From Acidimicrobiia bacterium (GTDB taxonomy: Bacteria; Actinomycetota; Acidimicrobiia; Acidimicrobiales; JACDCH01), in NCBI GenBank assembly GCA_013694495.1, contig JACDCH010000068.1:1-12387 (forward strand): DNA of 12,387 nt, written 5' to 3'. The position numbers and the translations under genes were made by a program. The notes under the pieces were generated by a model. The model saw only the letters and a list, made by a program, of their open reading frames with translations, was not told the origin of the DNA and did not search any database. Shown here one piece after another: positions 1 to 7,874 of the stretch (its first letter is position 1; every line of letters starts with the position of its first letter).

Positions 1-512
1 GCCCGCCGCCCGCCGGCTACCCCCAGCCCGGTGGCTACCCCCAGGCCGGTGGCTGGCCGCCGGCCGGGGCCATCGCCCCCGCCGGGCACGGCTCCGTCGG
101 GGCTGCCATCGTCGGCGGCGTGGTGGCGGCTGCAGTGGCCGGAGCCATCTGGTGCGCGGTGGTGGCGGCGACCAACTACCAGATCGCCTACCTCGCCATC
201 GGCGTGGGCTGGCTCACCGCCCAGGGCGTGCTGGCCGGCTCGAACCGCCGCCCCCGCCTCCCGCTCCAGGTCCTGGCCGCGCTGTGCACGCTCATCTCCT
301 GCGTCGTCAGCCAGTACTACATCATCAAGGTCGAGGTGGCGCAGCTCGGCGCCGATCTGCCGATGATCCCGAGCCCCGGCGACTTCACCGATCTCGTGCG
401 GGCCTCGCTCGAGGAGGACCCGCTCACCGGCCTGTTCTGGCTGGCCGCGGTCGTGACTGCCTTCTTCGTCACCGGCAGCGCCGACCGGTCCGCCTTCCGT
501 CCGAACTCCTAG
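1..512 (+). CDS. Small multi-pass membrane protein with Pro/Gly-rich N-terminus (5'-truncated)
   Basis: The reading frame is open from position 3 to the TAG at 510-512, giving 169 visible residues; the true start lies upstream of the window. The visible N-terminus is a Pro/Gly/Tyr-rich stretch with two GYPQxG hexads, followed by hydrophobic segments at about residues 33-57, 60-79, 87-109 and 141-158. A basic NRRPR stretch sits between the second and third, and a more polar acidic segment lies at about 112-140. This layout (disordered proline-rich tail, then four helices) is common among uncharacterised actinobacterial membrane proteins. I do not recognise a named family with certainty and assign no function. 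An internal in-frame GTG at 120 could in principle start a 130-residue product, but it would cut into the first helix, so the upstream extension is more likely real. The gene ends 22 bases before greA on the same strand. Confidence 0.75.
   Translation, partial: PPPAGYPQPGGYPQAGGWPPAGAIAPAGHGSVGAAIVGGVVAAAVAGAIWCAVVAATNYQIAYLAIGVGWLTAQGVLAGSNRRPRLPLQVLAALCTLISCVVSQYYIIKVEVAQLGADLPMIPSPGDFTDLVRASLEEDPLTGLFWLAAVVTAFFVTGSADRSAFRPNS
15..50 (+). repeat. Two tandem 18-bp units encoding GYPQxG hexads
   Basis: Units 15-32 and 33-50 differ at one of 18 bases, and a degenerate third unit (GGCTGG...) follows. They encode GYPQPG and GYPQAG in the low-complexity N-terminal tail of the membrane protein. 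More copies may lie upstream of the window. Confidence 0.8.
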
Positions 513-518
513 GGCCGC

Positions 519-524
519 TACGTT
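519..524 (+). promoter_or_regulatory. Candidate -10 element for greA
   Basis: TACGTT fits the TANNNT pattern and lies 10 bases before the greA ATG. The 22-base gap between the previous stop and the ATG has no Shine-Dalgarno match, so a short-leader or nearly leaderless greA transcript is plausible. The -35 region is poor (TTCCGT at 495-500 with an 18-base spacer). Read-through from the upstream gene is the alternative. Confidence 0.3.
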
Positions 525-534
525 CGACGCCCCT

Positions 535-1014
535 ATGTCCGACCTCCCGACGCCCGATGCCCCGCAGCTCTCGAGGGCCGCGTTCGAGCGGCTCAAGGTG
601 GAGCTGGCCGAGATGACCACCCACGGCCGCGTCGACATCGCCCGCAAGATCGAGGTCGCCCGCGAGATGGGCGACCTCAAGGAGAACGGCGACTACCACG
701 CGGCCAAGGAGGAGCAGGGGAAGATGGAGGGCCGCATCCAGCACATCGAGGCGCTGCTGGCCAAGGCCGAGATCGTCGAGGGCGCCTCCGGCAGCGAGGT
801 GGCCGCCGGGTCGATCGTCGAGATCCGCTACGAGGGCGACGACAGCACCGAGCGCTACCTCCTCGGTTCGATCGAGGAGCGCCAGGAGCTCGACGTGATC
901 TCCCCCGGCTCCCCGTTGGGTCAGTCGCTACTCGGTTCCCGCCCCGGCGAGACCGTCGAGTTCGAGGCGCCCACCGGGGCGAAGTTGCGGGTCGAGGTCG
1001 TCGCGGTCGAGTAG
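535..1014 (+). CDS. greA: Transcription elongation factor GreA
   Basis: GreA binds the secondary channel of RNA polymerase and stimulates transcript cleavage by backtracked polymerase, rescuing stalled complexes. The 159-residue product has the usual length and two-domain form: an N-terminal antiparallel coiled coil (about residues 12-82) and a C-terminal FKBP-like globular domain (about 88-159). The coiled-coil tip carries the family hallmark AREMGDLKENGDYHAAKEEQ at about 43-61. D47 and E50 are in the positions of the acidic pair that coordinates catalytic magnesium in E. coli GreA. The C-terminal domain has the typical ISPGSPLGQSLLG stretch and ends in a beta-rich tail (EFEAPTGAKLRVEVVAVE). 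The ATG at 535 gives a normal N-terminus. It follows a membrane-protein gene and converges with the transport operon across a 55-bp gap. Confidence 0.96.
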   Translation: MSDLPTPDAPQLSRAAFERLKVELAEMTTHGRVDIARKIEVAREMGDLKENGDYHAAKEEQGKMEGRIQHIEALLAKAEIVEGASGSEVAAGSIVEIRYEGDDSTERYLLGSIEERQELDVISPGSPLGQSLLGSRPGETVEFEAPTGAKLRVEVVAVE

Positions 1015-1018
1015 CGGA

Positions 1019-1044
1019 CCCGCCGGCACGGCCGCGCCGGCGGG
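1019..1044. terminator. GC-rich hairpin between convergent genes
   Basis: CCCGCCGGC (1019-1027) and GCCGGCGGG (1036-1044) form a perfect 9-bp stem around an 8-base loop. It begins 5 bases after the greA stop and lies 26 bases beyond the stop of the opposite-strand binding-protein gene, so it could serve both transcripts. No T-run follows on either strand, so it is not a canonical intrinsic terminator; U-less hairpins are commonly proposed in high-GC actinomycetes. Confidence 0.5.
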
Positions 1045-1069
1045 CACCCGAGAGGGCGTAGCCGGCCGT

Positions 1070-2767
1070 TCAGCCGCCCGGCGGCGGGTAGTCGACCGCC
1101 TGTTCGGCCTCGGGCGGCTCCGTGTAGACCGCGATCGCGCCCTCGGGGTCAAAGGCGCGGTCCTCGTCGGTCCACTCCCCCGGGAGGTAGCGCCGGCCAC
1201 CGTCGACGTACCGGTAGGCGCCGACGCCGTCGCGCCCGATCTCGTCCTCGCCACCGACGGTGGGGTCGTACCAGATCTCCGTGTAGTCGTCGATGCCGGC
1301 GTGGTCGGGCGGGTCGATGCCCGGATAGATGCCGTGGTCGCCGTAGGAGAAGCGGGGCTGCGTGATCGACGCCTCCCCCGGCGCGATGGCGTACAGGGCG
1401 GCCCGCATCGTGTCGGTCGTGAGGTTCGGGCCGGCGGCCTGGAGGGCGTTGAAGAAGATCAGCGGCTGGGGCAGGAGGACGCCGGCGGTGTCGTCGGCGG
1501 GCGGCGGCGTGCCGTGGAACCACTGGTACAGCGCGTCGGCGCCGCCCACGCCCGGGGCGGAGCGGGCCGTCAGGGAGCTGATCCCGAACGCGTGCGCCCA
1601 CTGCTCCTGGTCGTACGTGCGCCCGAACGCCGTGAGGTCCATCAGCGCCGAGCCGCCGATGATCCACTCGGGGAACCACTCCTGGTCCGTGGCCGCGGTG
1701 GTGAAGATGGCCGGGGTCGAGGGGTCACCCTGGATGATGACGCTGGTGACCCCCGCTTCCTTGAACCGCTGGATGATCCCCGGCGCCAGCTCCGTCGCCC
1801 GGAGCAGGTCGAACGGGATCGACTCGACGATGTCGACGCCCTGCTCGCCGAGCGTCGACGCCAGCGTGGCCGCCTCGGTGGCCGAGCTCGGGCTGGTCTC
1901 GATCCACAGGTGGCCGAACACCCGCTCCTGCGACTGGTAGACGGGATCGCCGGCGTGGTCGGCGGGACGGCGGGCCAGCTTCTTCGTGACGTACTCCACG
2001 AGGTGGACCCGGTTCTGGGCTGCGCTGGGCACGACGGTGAACACGTTCGGCTCGGGCTCGGATACGCCGAAGCAGCCCATGCAGAGCACGCCTCTCGCGT
2101 TGAGCTCCTCGGACCACGCACCGTTGAGGGCGGGCCCGCCCCACACCGCGAACGCACCCATCTCCTCGGCGGCGCGGATGGCGTCGGCCCGGGCCGCGCC
2201 CTCGTTCGTGCTGTCGCCGGTCGCCTCGAGGAACTGCAGCTCCACCCGGCGCCCGTACGTCTGGTACGTCGTGTTGAACAGCTCGGTGAGCCCGGCGTAG
2301 GTGTCGGCGGCCTGCTGGCTCGTGTCGTCGTTCTGGATCGAGCCGAGGATGAAGTCGAGGACGGGGTCGGTCTCGGGCGCCCGGTACACGACCACGGTGA
2401 TGGCGTCGGCGGTCACGCCGTCGTCGGTCGCCCCCCCGTTGTCGGCGACGTCGGCGTAGCACTCGGGCGCGAAGAACAGGGGCACCGCCACCCGGCCTCG
2501 CTCCTGGTCGCACGTGTCGGGGAACGGGAGCCCGAGGCCCTGGGCCTCGTTCTCGCTGAAGCTCGTGCCTCCGCCATCGTCGCCGGCGCTAGCGCCCGTC
2601 GCGGTGGTGCCGGGCGAGGCGACGTCGTCGTCGTCGCCCCCGCTGAGGAGGACGACGCCGGCGATCAGCGCGATCACCGCCACGATGGCGGCGATCGGGC
2701 CGTAGCGGCGCAGGGCCGATCCGGAGCCGGGGTCGGAACCGGACGGGGAGGACGTGCTCGGCATCAT
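1070..2767 (-). CDS. ABC transporter substrate-binding protein, Liv/amide/urea type (type I periplasmic-binding fold)
   Basis: This is the likely extracytoplasmic ligand receptor of the transporter encoded just upstream; the ligand is unknown. The 565-residue product has a basic N-terminus (RR at 20-21), one hydrophobic helix at about 23-43, an acidic and Gly/Ser/Thr-rich linker (about 44-75), then a large alpha/beta domain. A cysteine pair (C86, C103) precedes NGGAT-x-DGVTADAITVVVY, an N-terminal pattern I associate with actinobacterial binding proteins of this class. C229 and C232 form a second close pair (LCMGCF). It is long for the family (often near 400) because of the anchor, linker and a C-terminal acidic/aromatic extension. 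There is no lipobox: the first cysteine is residue 86, so a signal anchor or a cleaved non-lipoprotein signal is expected. The ATG overlaps the upstream TGA as ATGA. A second ATG follows immediately, so the start could be one codon later. Confidence 0.88.
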   Translation of the reverse strand: MMPSTSSPSGSDPGSGSALRRYGPIAAIVAVIALIAGVVLLSGGDDDDVASPGTTATGASAGDDGGGTSFSENEAQGLGLPFPDTCDQERGRVAVPLFFAPECYADVADNGGATDDGVTADAITVVVYRAPETDPVLDFILGSIQNDDTSQQAADTYAGLTELFNTTYQTYGRRVELQFLEATGDSTNEGAARADAIRAAEEMGAFAVWGGPALNGAWSEELNARGVLCMGCFGVSEPEPNVFTVVPSAAQNRVHLVEYVTKKLARRPADHAGDPVYQSQERVFGHLWIETSPSSATEAATLASTLGEQGVDIVESIPFDLLRATELAPGIIQRFKEAGVTSVIIQGDPSTPAIFTTAATDQEWFPEWIIGGSALMDLTAFGRTYDQEQWAHAFGISSLTARSAPGVGGADALYQWFHGTPPPADDTAGVLLPQPLIFFNALQAAGPNLTTDTMRAALYAIAPGEASITQPRFSYGDHGIYPGIDPPDHAGIDDYTEIWYDPTVGGEDEIGRDGVGAYRYVDGGRRYLPGEWTDEDRAFDPEGAIAVYTEPPEAEQAVDYPPPGG

Positions 2768-5712
2768 CGGATGGTGATCCCTTCGGTGGGGGCGGACCGC
2801 TCGATGGCGGCGCTGGTCGTACCCAGGTAGGCGGCGACGACGGCGGGGTCGCGGAGGACCGCCGCGGTGGGGCCGTCGGCGATGACGGCCCCCTGCTCCA
2901 TGGCCACGAGGCGGTCGACGACGGCCCGCAGCAGCGGCATGTCATGCTCGATCACCACCATCGCGGCCCCGGTGCCCTCGCCCACCCGGCGCAGGAGCGG
3001 GGCCAGGGCCTCGGCCTCGCGCTGGGCGATCCCGCTCGATGGTTCGTCGAGGAGGATCACCGACGGGCGGTGGGCGAGCAGGCAGGCGAGGTCGACGATG
3101 CGGCGGGTGCCGGTCGACAGCTCGCGCACGAACGTGGAGCGGTACCGGCCGAGCCCCAGCAGCGCCAGCAGCTCGTCGACGCGAGCCGCGACCTTGCGCT
3201 CGGCGTCGTAGGCGTTGGGCAGGTGCAGCGCGGCCGACACCGGGTCGCGCGATGTGACGAAGCGCTCGCAGGCCACGGCCACGACCTCGTCGACGGTGAG
3301 CGACGGGAACAGCCGGGCATCCTGGAACGAGCGGCCGAGGCCCCGGGCGGCGCGGGCCGACGGACCGTCGCGGCTGACGTCGTGGCCGCCGAGCAGCACC
3401 CGGCCGGCGTCGGGGCGGAGGTAGCCGGAGACGAGGTCGAAGAACGTCGTCTTGCCGGCCCCGTTGGCGCCGATGATCCCGACCACCTCGCCGGGCGCCA
3501 CGTCGAGGGAGACGGCGTTCACGGCGTGGATGCCGCCGAAGGCGACCGAGAGGCCCGCCGTGCGCAGGGCCGGCTCGGCCGCCGGCTCCGTCGTCGCCGC
3601 GCACGGAACCGTCGTCGCCACCACCTCGGGCGCCGGCGCGGTCGTGCCGCCACCGCCGGCGAACGTCGAGGCGGCTCCCTCCAGGAACACGGAGCGGAGG
3701 ACGTCGGGCCGGTCGAGCAGGTCGGCAGTGGGCCCCCGGAACCTGACCTCGCCCTTCTCGAGGAAGACCGCGGTCGTGGCCACCTGGAGGGCGACGTGGA
3801 CCGACTGCTCGACGAGCAGGACCGTCGTGCCCTGGGCCACCGCCTCCTCGACGAGCGGCAGCAGCTGGGCCACCACCGTCGGGGCCAGGCCGAGCGAGAG
3901 CTCGTCGATCAGGAGCAGCGTCGGTCGGCCGGTGAGGGCCATGCCGAGGGCCAGCATCTGCTGCTGCCCACCGGACAGGTCGCCGGCCGGTGCGTCGGCC
4001 CGGTCCCGAAGCGTCGGGAAGAGCTCGTAGGCCCGCTCGATCCGACGAGCGGCTTCGGGGTGATCGCGGCGCACGAGCCACGACGCCATGCGCAGGTTCT
4101 CGGCGACCGACAGGGAGGGGAAGACCCCGGAGCCGCCCGGCACCTGGGCCACGCCGAGGGCGGCGATCTCGTTCGGCGGGGCGTGGGTGATCTCCCGGCC
4201 GTCGAGCAGGACCACGCCCCGGCTCGCCTCGACGGTGCCGGCGATGGCGCGCAGCAACGTCGACTTCCCGGCGCCGTTCGTGCCGAGCAGGGCGACGCAC
4301 TCGCCCCGGGCGACCTCGAGCTCGACGCCGAAGAGGACCTGCACCGTGCCGTAGGACACGTCGAGGGTGCGCACCGTGAGCAGGGGCGAGTGGCCGTCGC
4401 GCCGGGCGGCCGCGTCCTGGGCCCGGGCCGCCGCCGCCTGCCACACCTCGGCGATGTCGCCGGTGATGCTCGACGCGCAGCGGCGGATGAGCACGCCGCC
4501 GACCAGGAACACCGGCATCATCAGCAGCATGCCGACCCGCAGGTTCGTGCGGTCGCCGATGAAGCCGACCAGCGGCAGGATCAGCAGACCCGGGATCACC
4601 CAGAGCGACGCCACCGAGAATCCCATCGAGCGGGCCCGGGGCGGGATGGCGAGGGCGAGCGAGGCGAAGATGCCGGGCGCCAGCACGGCCAGGCCGGCGT
4701 TGATGACGATGTTGGCGGCGATGGCGACGGCCAGGTTCGGGGCGAGGGCGAAGACCACGGCCGCGACCGACACGACCGCCGCGGCCTGCCCCAGGAACCC
4801 CATCACCTTCTCCACGCCCTGGGCCATGAGCTTCGTGCTGACCCTGGCGCCGACGATCAGACCGGCGAGCTGGGCCGGCTCGGCCGCCGCGGCGGCGAAG
4901 CCGCGAGCCCGTTCGTCGAGGCCGAAGACCTGCTCGTACAGGAGGCCGGCGAGCGATGCGAAGCCGATGAGGGCGGCGGCCAGGAACGGCAGCGAGTACC
5001 AGATGCGGCGCAGGGTCTCGATCTTCCAGACGATGCGCCACGACTCCGCGAACGACGGGGCCGGCTCCTCGATGGCGGCCACGTCGTCGGTGATGCCCAT
5101 CGCCCGGCGCTCGTGGACGCCCCGGACCGGCTCGCGCAGGCGCAGGGCCAGCACGACGAACACCACCGTGGGCAGCGCCAGGACGAAGAACGGGGCGCGC
5201 CACCCGTAGGCGGCCGCGAGCAGGCCGGCGAGGAGCGGGCCGGCGAACGAGCCGACCGCGTTGGCGGCGCGGTGGGCCGAGAACACCTTGGGGCGCTGGG
5301 GGATGTCGTAGTAGTCGGCCAGCAGCGAGTTGTGCGTGGGCTCGACGACCGCCCGGCCGATGCCCGACCCCGAGCGGGCCAGGCCGAGGAGGAGCACCGT
5401 GCCGGCCATCCCCGTGAAGACCGAGAAGAGGGCCCAGCCGGCGGCGCCGATCCAGGCGATGCGCACCCGGCTGTACCGGTCGGCGAGGACGGCGATGGGC
5501 ACCTGGAGGGCGAGCGAGACGAGGGCGATGAGGGCGACGACGGTGAGGACGCCCTGGAGGTCGAGGCCGAACTCGTCGCGGATCTCCGGGAGGAGCACGT
5601 TGAACGCGGTGCGGTCGAGCTCGTCGACGGCGTTCAGTCCGAAGAGCACGACGAGCGGCAGCACGGCCGCGCCGCCGGTCACGCCCTCGGCCCACCGCCG
5701 CACCGCGCTCAT
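2764..5712 (-). CDS. MFS permease fused to two Liv-type ABC ATPase domains (MFS-LivF-LivG architecture)
   Basis: One uninterrupted 982-residue frame carries three modules. Residues 1-415: a 12-helix major facilitator with a TM2-TM3 motif-A-like loop (LADRYSRVR, about 77-85) and a central loop near 195-230. Residues 443-675: a LivF-like ATPase with Walker A GTNGAGKST (477-485), signature LSGGQQQ (579-585), Walker B LLIDE (600-604) and LivF-style VEQS instead of an H-loop histidine. Residues 716-965: a LivG-like ATPase with Walker A GANGAGKTT (748-756), Q-loop RSFQ (794-797), an atypical signature LSTGTRR (865-871), Walker B ILLDE (886-890) and H-loop IEHD (H923). An Ala-rich linker (about 420-442) and an Ala/Thr/Pro/Gly linker (about 682-715) join them. 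The start is ATGA-overlapped with the LivHM stop and preceded by AAGGAA. The ATPases should energise LivHM; the role of the MFS part is unknown. Confidence 0.9.
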   Translation of the reverse strand: MSAVRRWAEGVTGGAAVLPLVVLFGLNAVDELDRTAFNVLLPEIRDEFGLDLQGVLTVVALIALVSLALQVPIAVLADRYSRVRIAWIGAAGWALFSVFTGMAGTVLLLGLARSGSGIGRAVVEPTHNSLLADYYDIPQRPKVFSAHRAANAVGSFAGPLLAGLLAAAYGWRAPFFVLALPTVVFVVLALRLREPVRGVHERRAMGITDDVAAIEEPAPSFAESWRIVWKIETLRRIWYSLPFLAAALIGFASLAGLLYEQVFGLDERARGFAAAAAEPAQLAGLIVGARVSTKLMAQGVEKVMGFLGQAAAVVSVAAVVFALAPNLAVAIAANIVINAGLAVLAPGIFASLALAIPPRARSMGFSVASLWVIPGLLILPLVGFIGDRTNLRVGMLLMMPVFLVGGVLIRRCASSITGDIAEVWQAAAARAQDAAARRDGHSPLLTVRTLDVSYGTVQVLFGVELEVARGECVALLGTNGAGKSTLLRAIAGTVEASRGVVLLDGREITHAPPNEIAALGVAQVPGGSGVFPSLSVAENLRMASWLVRRDHPEAARRIERAYELFPTLRDRADAPAGDLSGGQQQMLALGMALTGRPTLLLIDELSLGLAPTVVAQLLPLVEEAVAQGTTVLLVEQSVHVALQVATTAVFLEKGEVRFRGPTADLLDRPDVLRSVFLEGAASTFAGGGGTTAPAPEVVATTVPCAATTEPAAEPALRTAGLSVAFGGIHAVNAVSLDVAPGEVVGIIGANGAGKTTFFDLVSGYLRPDAGRVLLGGHDVSRDGPSARAARGLGRSFQDARLFPSLTVDEVVAVACERFVTSRDPVSAALHLPNAYDAERKVAARVDELLALLGLGRYRSTFVRELSTGTRRIVDLACLLAHRPSVILLDEPSSGIAQREAEALAPLLRRVGEGTGAAMVVIEHDMPLLRAVVDRLVAMEQGAVIADGPTAAVLRDPAVVAAYLGTTSAAIERSAPTEGITIR
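2779..2784 (-). promoter_or_regulatory. Ribosome binding site for the substrate-binding protein
   Basis: GAAGGG on the minus strand ends 11 bases before the ATG at 2767 and lies inside the 3' end of the MFS-ABC gene. It supports the overlapping ATGA start and suggests independent re-initiation, which would suit a binding protein needed in excess over the permease. Confidence 0.55.
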
Positions 5713-7874
5713 GCCGACACCGGTTCCTTGGGCGCGACGTCGGGGCCGGCCGCGGGTTCCTCCGCGCCGAGCCGCACGACGGAGATCCCGGCCGCGTCGA
5801 GCCCGGCCCGGGCCGCCACCGCCTCGACCCACCGGTCGCGCAGTCGCAGGGCGAGGCCGCCGAGCCCGCCGGGGGCGATCAGCAGGACGAGCAGGATGCC
5901 GGCACCGCTCGACAGCAGCTGCCACGAGACCGGGAGGAACCACCGCGTGCCCTGCACGTAGAGGGCACCGAGGATGGCGCCGGCCGGCGTCGCCACCCCG
6001 CCCACCACGGCCATGGAGAACACCGCCAGGTTCTCGGCCGGGTGGTACGGGTTCTCGTCGAGCCCGCCCGACACGTGCACGAGCAGGCAGCCGGCCATCG
6101 CCGCGATCGCGCCCGACAGCGCGAACGCCGTGAGCCGCACCCGCGTGGCGCTGATGGAGAAGGCCTGGGCGGCCCGCTCGTTGTCGCGCACGGCGAGCAT
6201 GGCCCGACCGGTGCGGCTGGAGCGGATGCCCCGCAGCGCCAGGAGGACGGCCACGAGGACGGCGAGGACCACGTAGTAGAAGCGCGTCTGCGAGTCGAGG
6301 TCGACCCGGCCCAGCAGCGGCGGCCGCGGGATCCGACCCTGGGGCACCCACTCGGCGATCGAGAACCGCGGGTTCAGCAGGTACGAGGTCGTGGCCAGGG
6401 CGAAGGCGAACGTCGTGACGGCCAGGTACAGGCCGCCGAGGCGGAGGGCGGGCAGGCCGACGACCACCGCCGCCACCGCCCCCGCCACGGCGGCCAGCAG
6501 CAGCGCGAGGGTGAGGTCGAGGCCCCAGTCGACGGTCGCCTTGCCGCCGAGGCAGGCACCGAGGGCGAAGAACGCGATCTGGCCGAGGGACACCTGGCCC
6601 GACCAGCCCGTGAGCACCACGACCGAGAGACAGAGGAGGGCGTAGACGAGCAGCGTCTCGGCCTTGAAGACGCGGTCGATCGACAGCAGGTGCGGCAGCA
6701 CCACGGCGACGCCGGCGAGGAGCAGGAGCCCGCCGATGCGGGCGGCGCGCACCCGGGGCAGCCGGGCCAGGGCGGCGGGCAGCGGCCGCACGTCCTCGCT
6801 GGCCCGCCACGACGAAGCGTCGGCGATGTCGACCCGCCGTGCCGCCCGCCGGCGGAGGACGAGGGCGACGGCGATCACGACGGCGAGCACGGGATCGATG
6901 AGGTCGGGGCTCTCGGTGTTCTGGCCCACCCCGATCTCGAGCACCCCGAGCGCCACGGCCGTGGTGGCGATGGTGGTGAGCTCGGTCATCCGGCCGATCA
7001 GCAGCGCGGCCAGGGCTCGCAGCAGCACGGCGAAGCTGAGGCCGGCGGCCGCGGTGCCCGGCAGCAGGCCGGCCCGCAGGAAGACGGCGATGAAGGAGAG
7101 CAGCGCGGCGAGCGACCAGACCACGGTCTGGAGCCGCTTGACGGGCACGCCCAGCGAGCCGGCCCGGTCGCTGCTGTCCGCCGCGGCGCGCACGGCGACG
7201 CCCACCGCCGTGCGTCGCAGCAGCACGCCGAGGGCGATGGCGGCGAGGGGGATCACGATGACCGCCAGCAGCGCGTATGTGCGGAAGACGAAGCCGCCGA
7301 TGGCGAATCGGAACTGGAACGGCGCGACGAGCGACACGTCCTCGACCGCGCCCCGGCCGAAGGCCCGGGGCAGGAGGATGGCGCTGGCCAGGAGGAGCTG
7401 CGAGAGGCCGAGCGTGGCCACCGTCAGCAGGAGCCGGGGCGCCTTGGCGAAGCGACGGATGACCGCCAGCTCGACCACGGCGCCGAGCACGAGCGAGCCG
7501 ACGAGGCCGATGCCGGTGGCGGCGAGCCAGGGCCAGCCCCAGACGGTGGAGAGCATGGCGGCGAGCACGAGCGGCGTGGTGCCGAGGTCGGCGTGGGCGA
7601 AGTTCAGGACCCGGTTCGAGCGGTAGGTGAGGGCCATGCCGAGCGCGACCAGCGACGTGAGGCCACCGACGAGCATCCCGTGGACGAAGAGCCCGGCCGA
7701 CAGAGGGAAGAGGAGCTGCTGCACGGCGACGATCGCCAGCGCCGGCAGCACCGGGTGCACGATCCGGCGCGCCCAGGCGCCGCGGGGCGGCGGTGGCTCG
7801 TCGACCGCGACGGAGGTGTCGGTGGCGTGGCTCGATGCAGCGATGTGACGGATCCCCCTGGACCTGCCGGTCAA
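5709..7874 (-). CDS. Fused LivH-LivM type branched-chain amino acid ABC permease
   Basis: This 721-residue membrane protein supplies both permease halves of a Liv-type importer. The LivH-like half (about residues 41-342) has the motif ALTYRSNRVLNFAHADLG (81-98) and an EAA-type coupling stretch RTAVGVAVRAAADSSDRA (221-238). The LivM-like half (about 378-675) has LTGWSGQVSLGQIAFFALGA (421-440), the coupling stretch TGRAMLAVRDNERAAQAF (555-572) and the closing AVVGGVATPAGAILGALYV region. A charged linker (about 341-378) replaces the intergenic gap seen when the genes are separate. The only start codon between the in-frame stop at 7887-7889 and the first helix is TTG at 7874; GTG at 7760 (residue 39) is the next option and would remove only a cytoplasmic tail. 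It is the first gene of the operon, 288 bp downstream of the IclR-type regulator gene, and overlaps the next gene by 4 bases. The substrate cannot be read from sequence. Confidence 0.92.
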   Translation of the reverse strand: MTGRSRGIRHIAASSHATDTSVAVDEPPPPRGAWARRIVHPVLPALAIVAVQQLLFPLSAGLFVHGMLVGGLTSLVALGMALTYRSNRVLNFAHADLGTTPLVLAAMLSTVWGWPWLAATGIGLVGSLVLGAVVELAVIRRFAKAPRLLLTVATLGLSQLLLASAILLPRAFGRGAVEDVSLVAPFQFRFAIGGFVFRTYALLAVIVIPLAAIALGVLLRRTAVGVAVRAAADSSDRAGSLGVPVKRLQTVVWSLAALLSFIAVFLRAGLLPGTAAAGLSFAVLLRALAALLIGRMTELTTIATTAVALGVLEIGVGQNTESPDLIDPVLAVVIAVALVLRRRAARRVDIADASSWRASEDVRPLPAALARLPRVRAARIGGLLLLAGVAVVLPHLLSIDRVFKAETLLVYALLCLSVVVLTGWSGQVSLGQIAFFALGACLGGKATVDWGLDLTLALLLAAVAGAVAAVVVGLPALRLGGLYLAVTTFAFALATTSYLLNPRFSIAEWVPQGRIPRPPLLGRVDLDSQTRFYYVVLAVLVAVLLALRGIRSSRTGRAMLAVRDNERAAQAFSISATRVRLTAFALSGAIAAMAGCLLVHVSGGLDENPYHPAENLAVFSMAVVGGVATPAGAILGALYVQGTRWFLPVSWQLLSSGAGILLVLLIAPGGLGGLALRLRDRWVEAVAARAGLDAAGISVVRLGAEEPAAGPDVAPKEPVSA
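5724..5729 (-). promoter_or_regulatory. Ribosome binding site for the MFS-ABC fusion
   Basis: AAGGAA on the minus strand lies 11 bases before the ATG at 5712, inside the 3' end of the LivHM gene. It fixes the start of the fusion protein at the MFS N-terminus (MSAVRRW) although the same frame stays open far upstream. Confidence 0.6.

Noticed and set aside
1301..2830. Plus-strand open frame of 509 codons opposite the binding protein
   Set aside because: Arg/Gly/Val/Asp-rich antisense reading of a convincing binding-protein gene.
2944..5961. Long plus-strand open frame (about 1005 codons) opposite the MFS-ABC gene
   Set aside because: Arg/Asp/Gly/His-rich low-complexity translation with no domains; it mirrors the codon bias of the real minus-strand gene, as expected in very GC-rich DNA.
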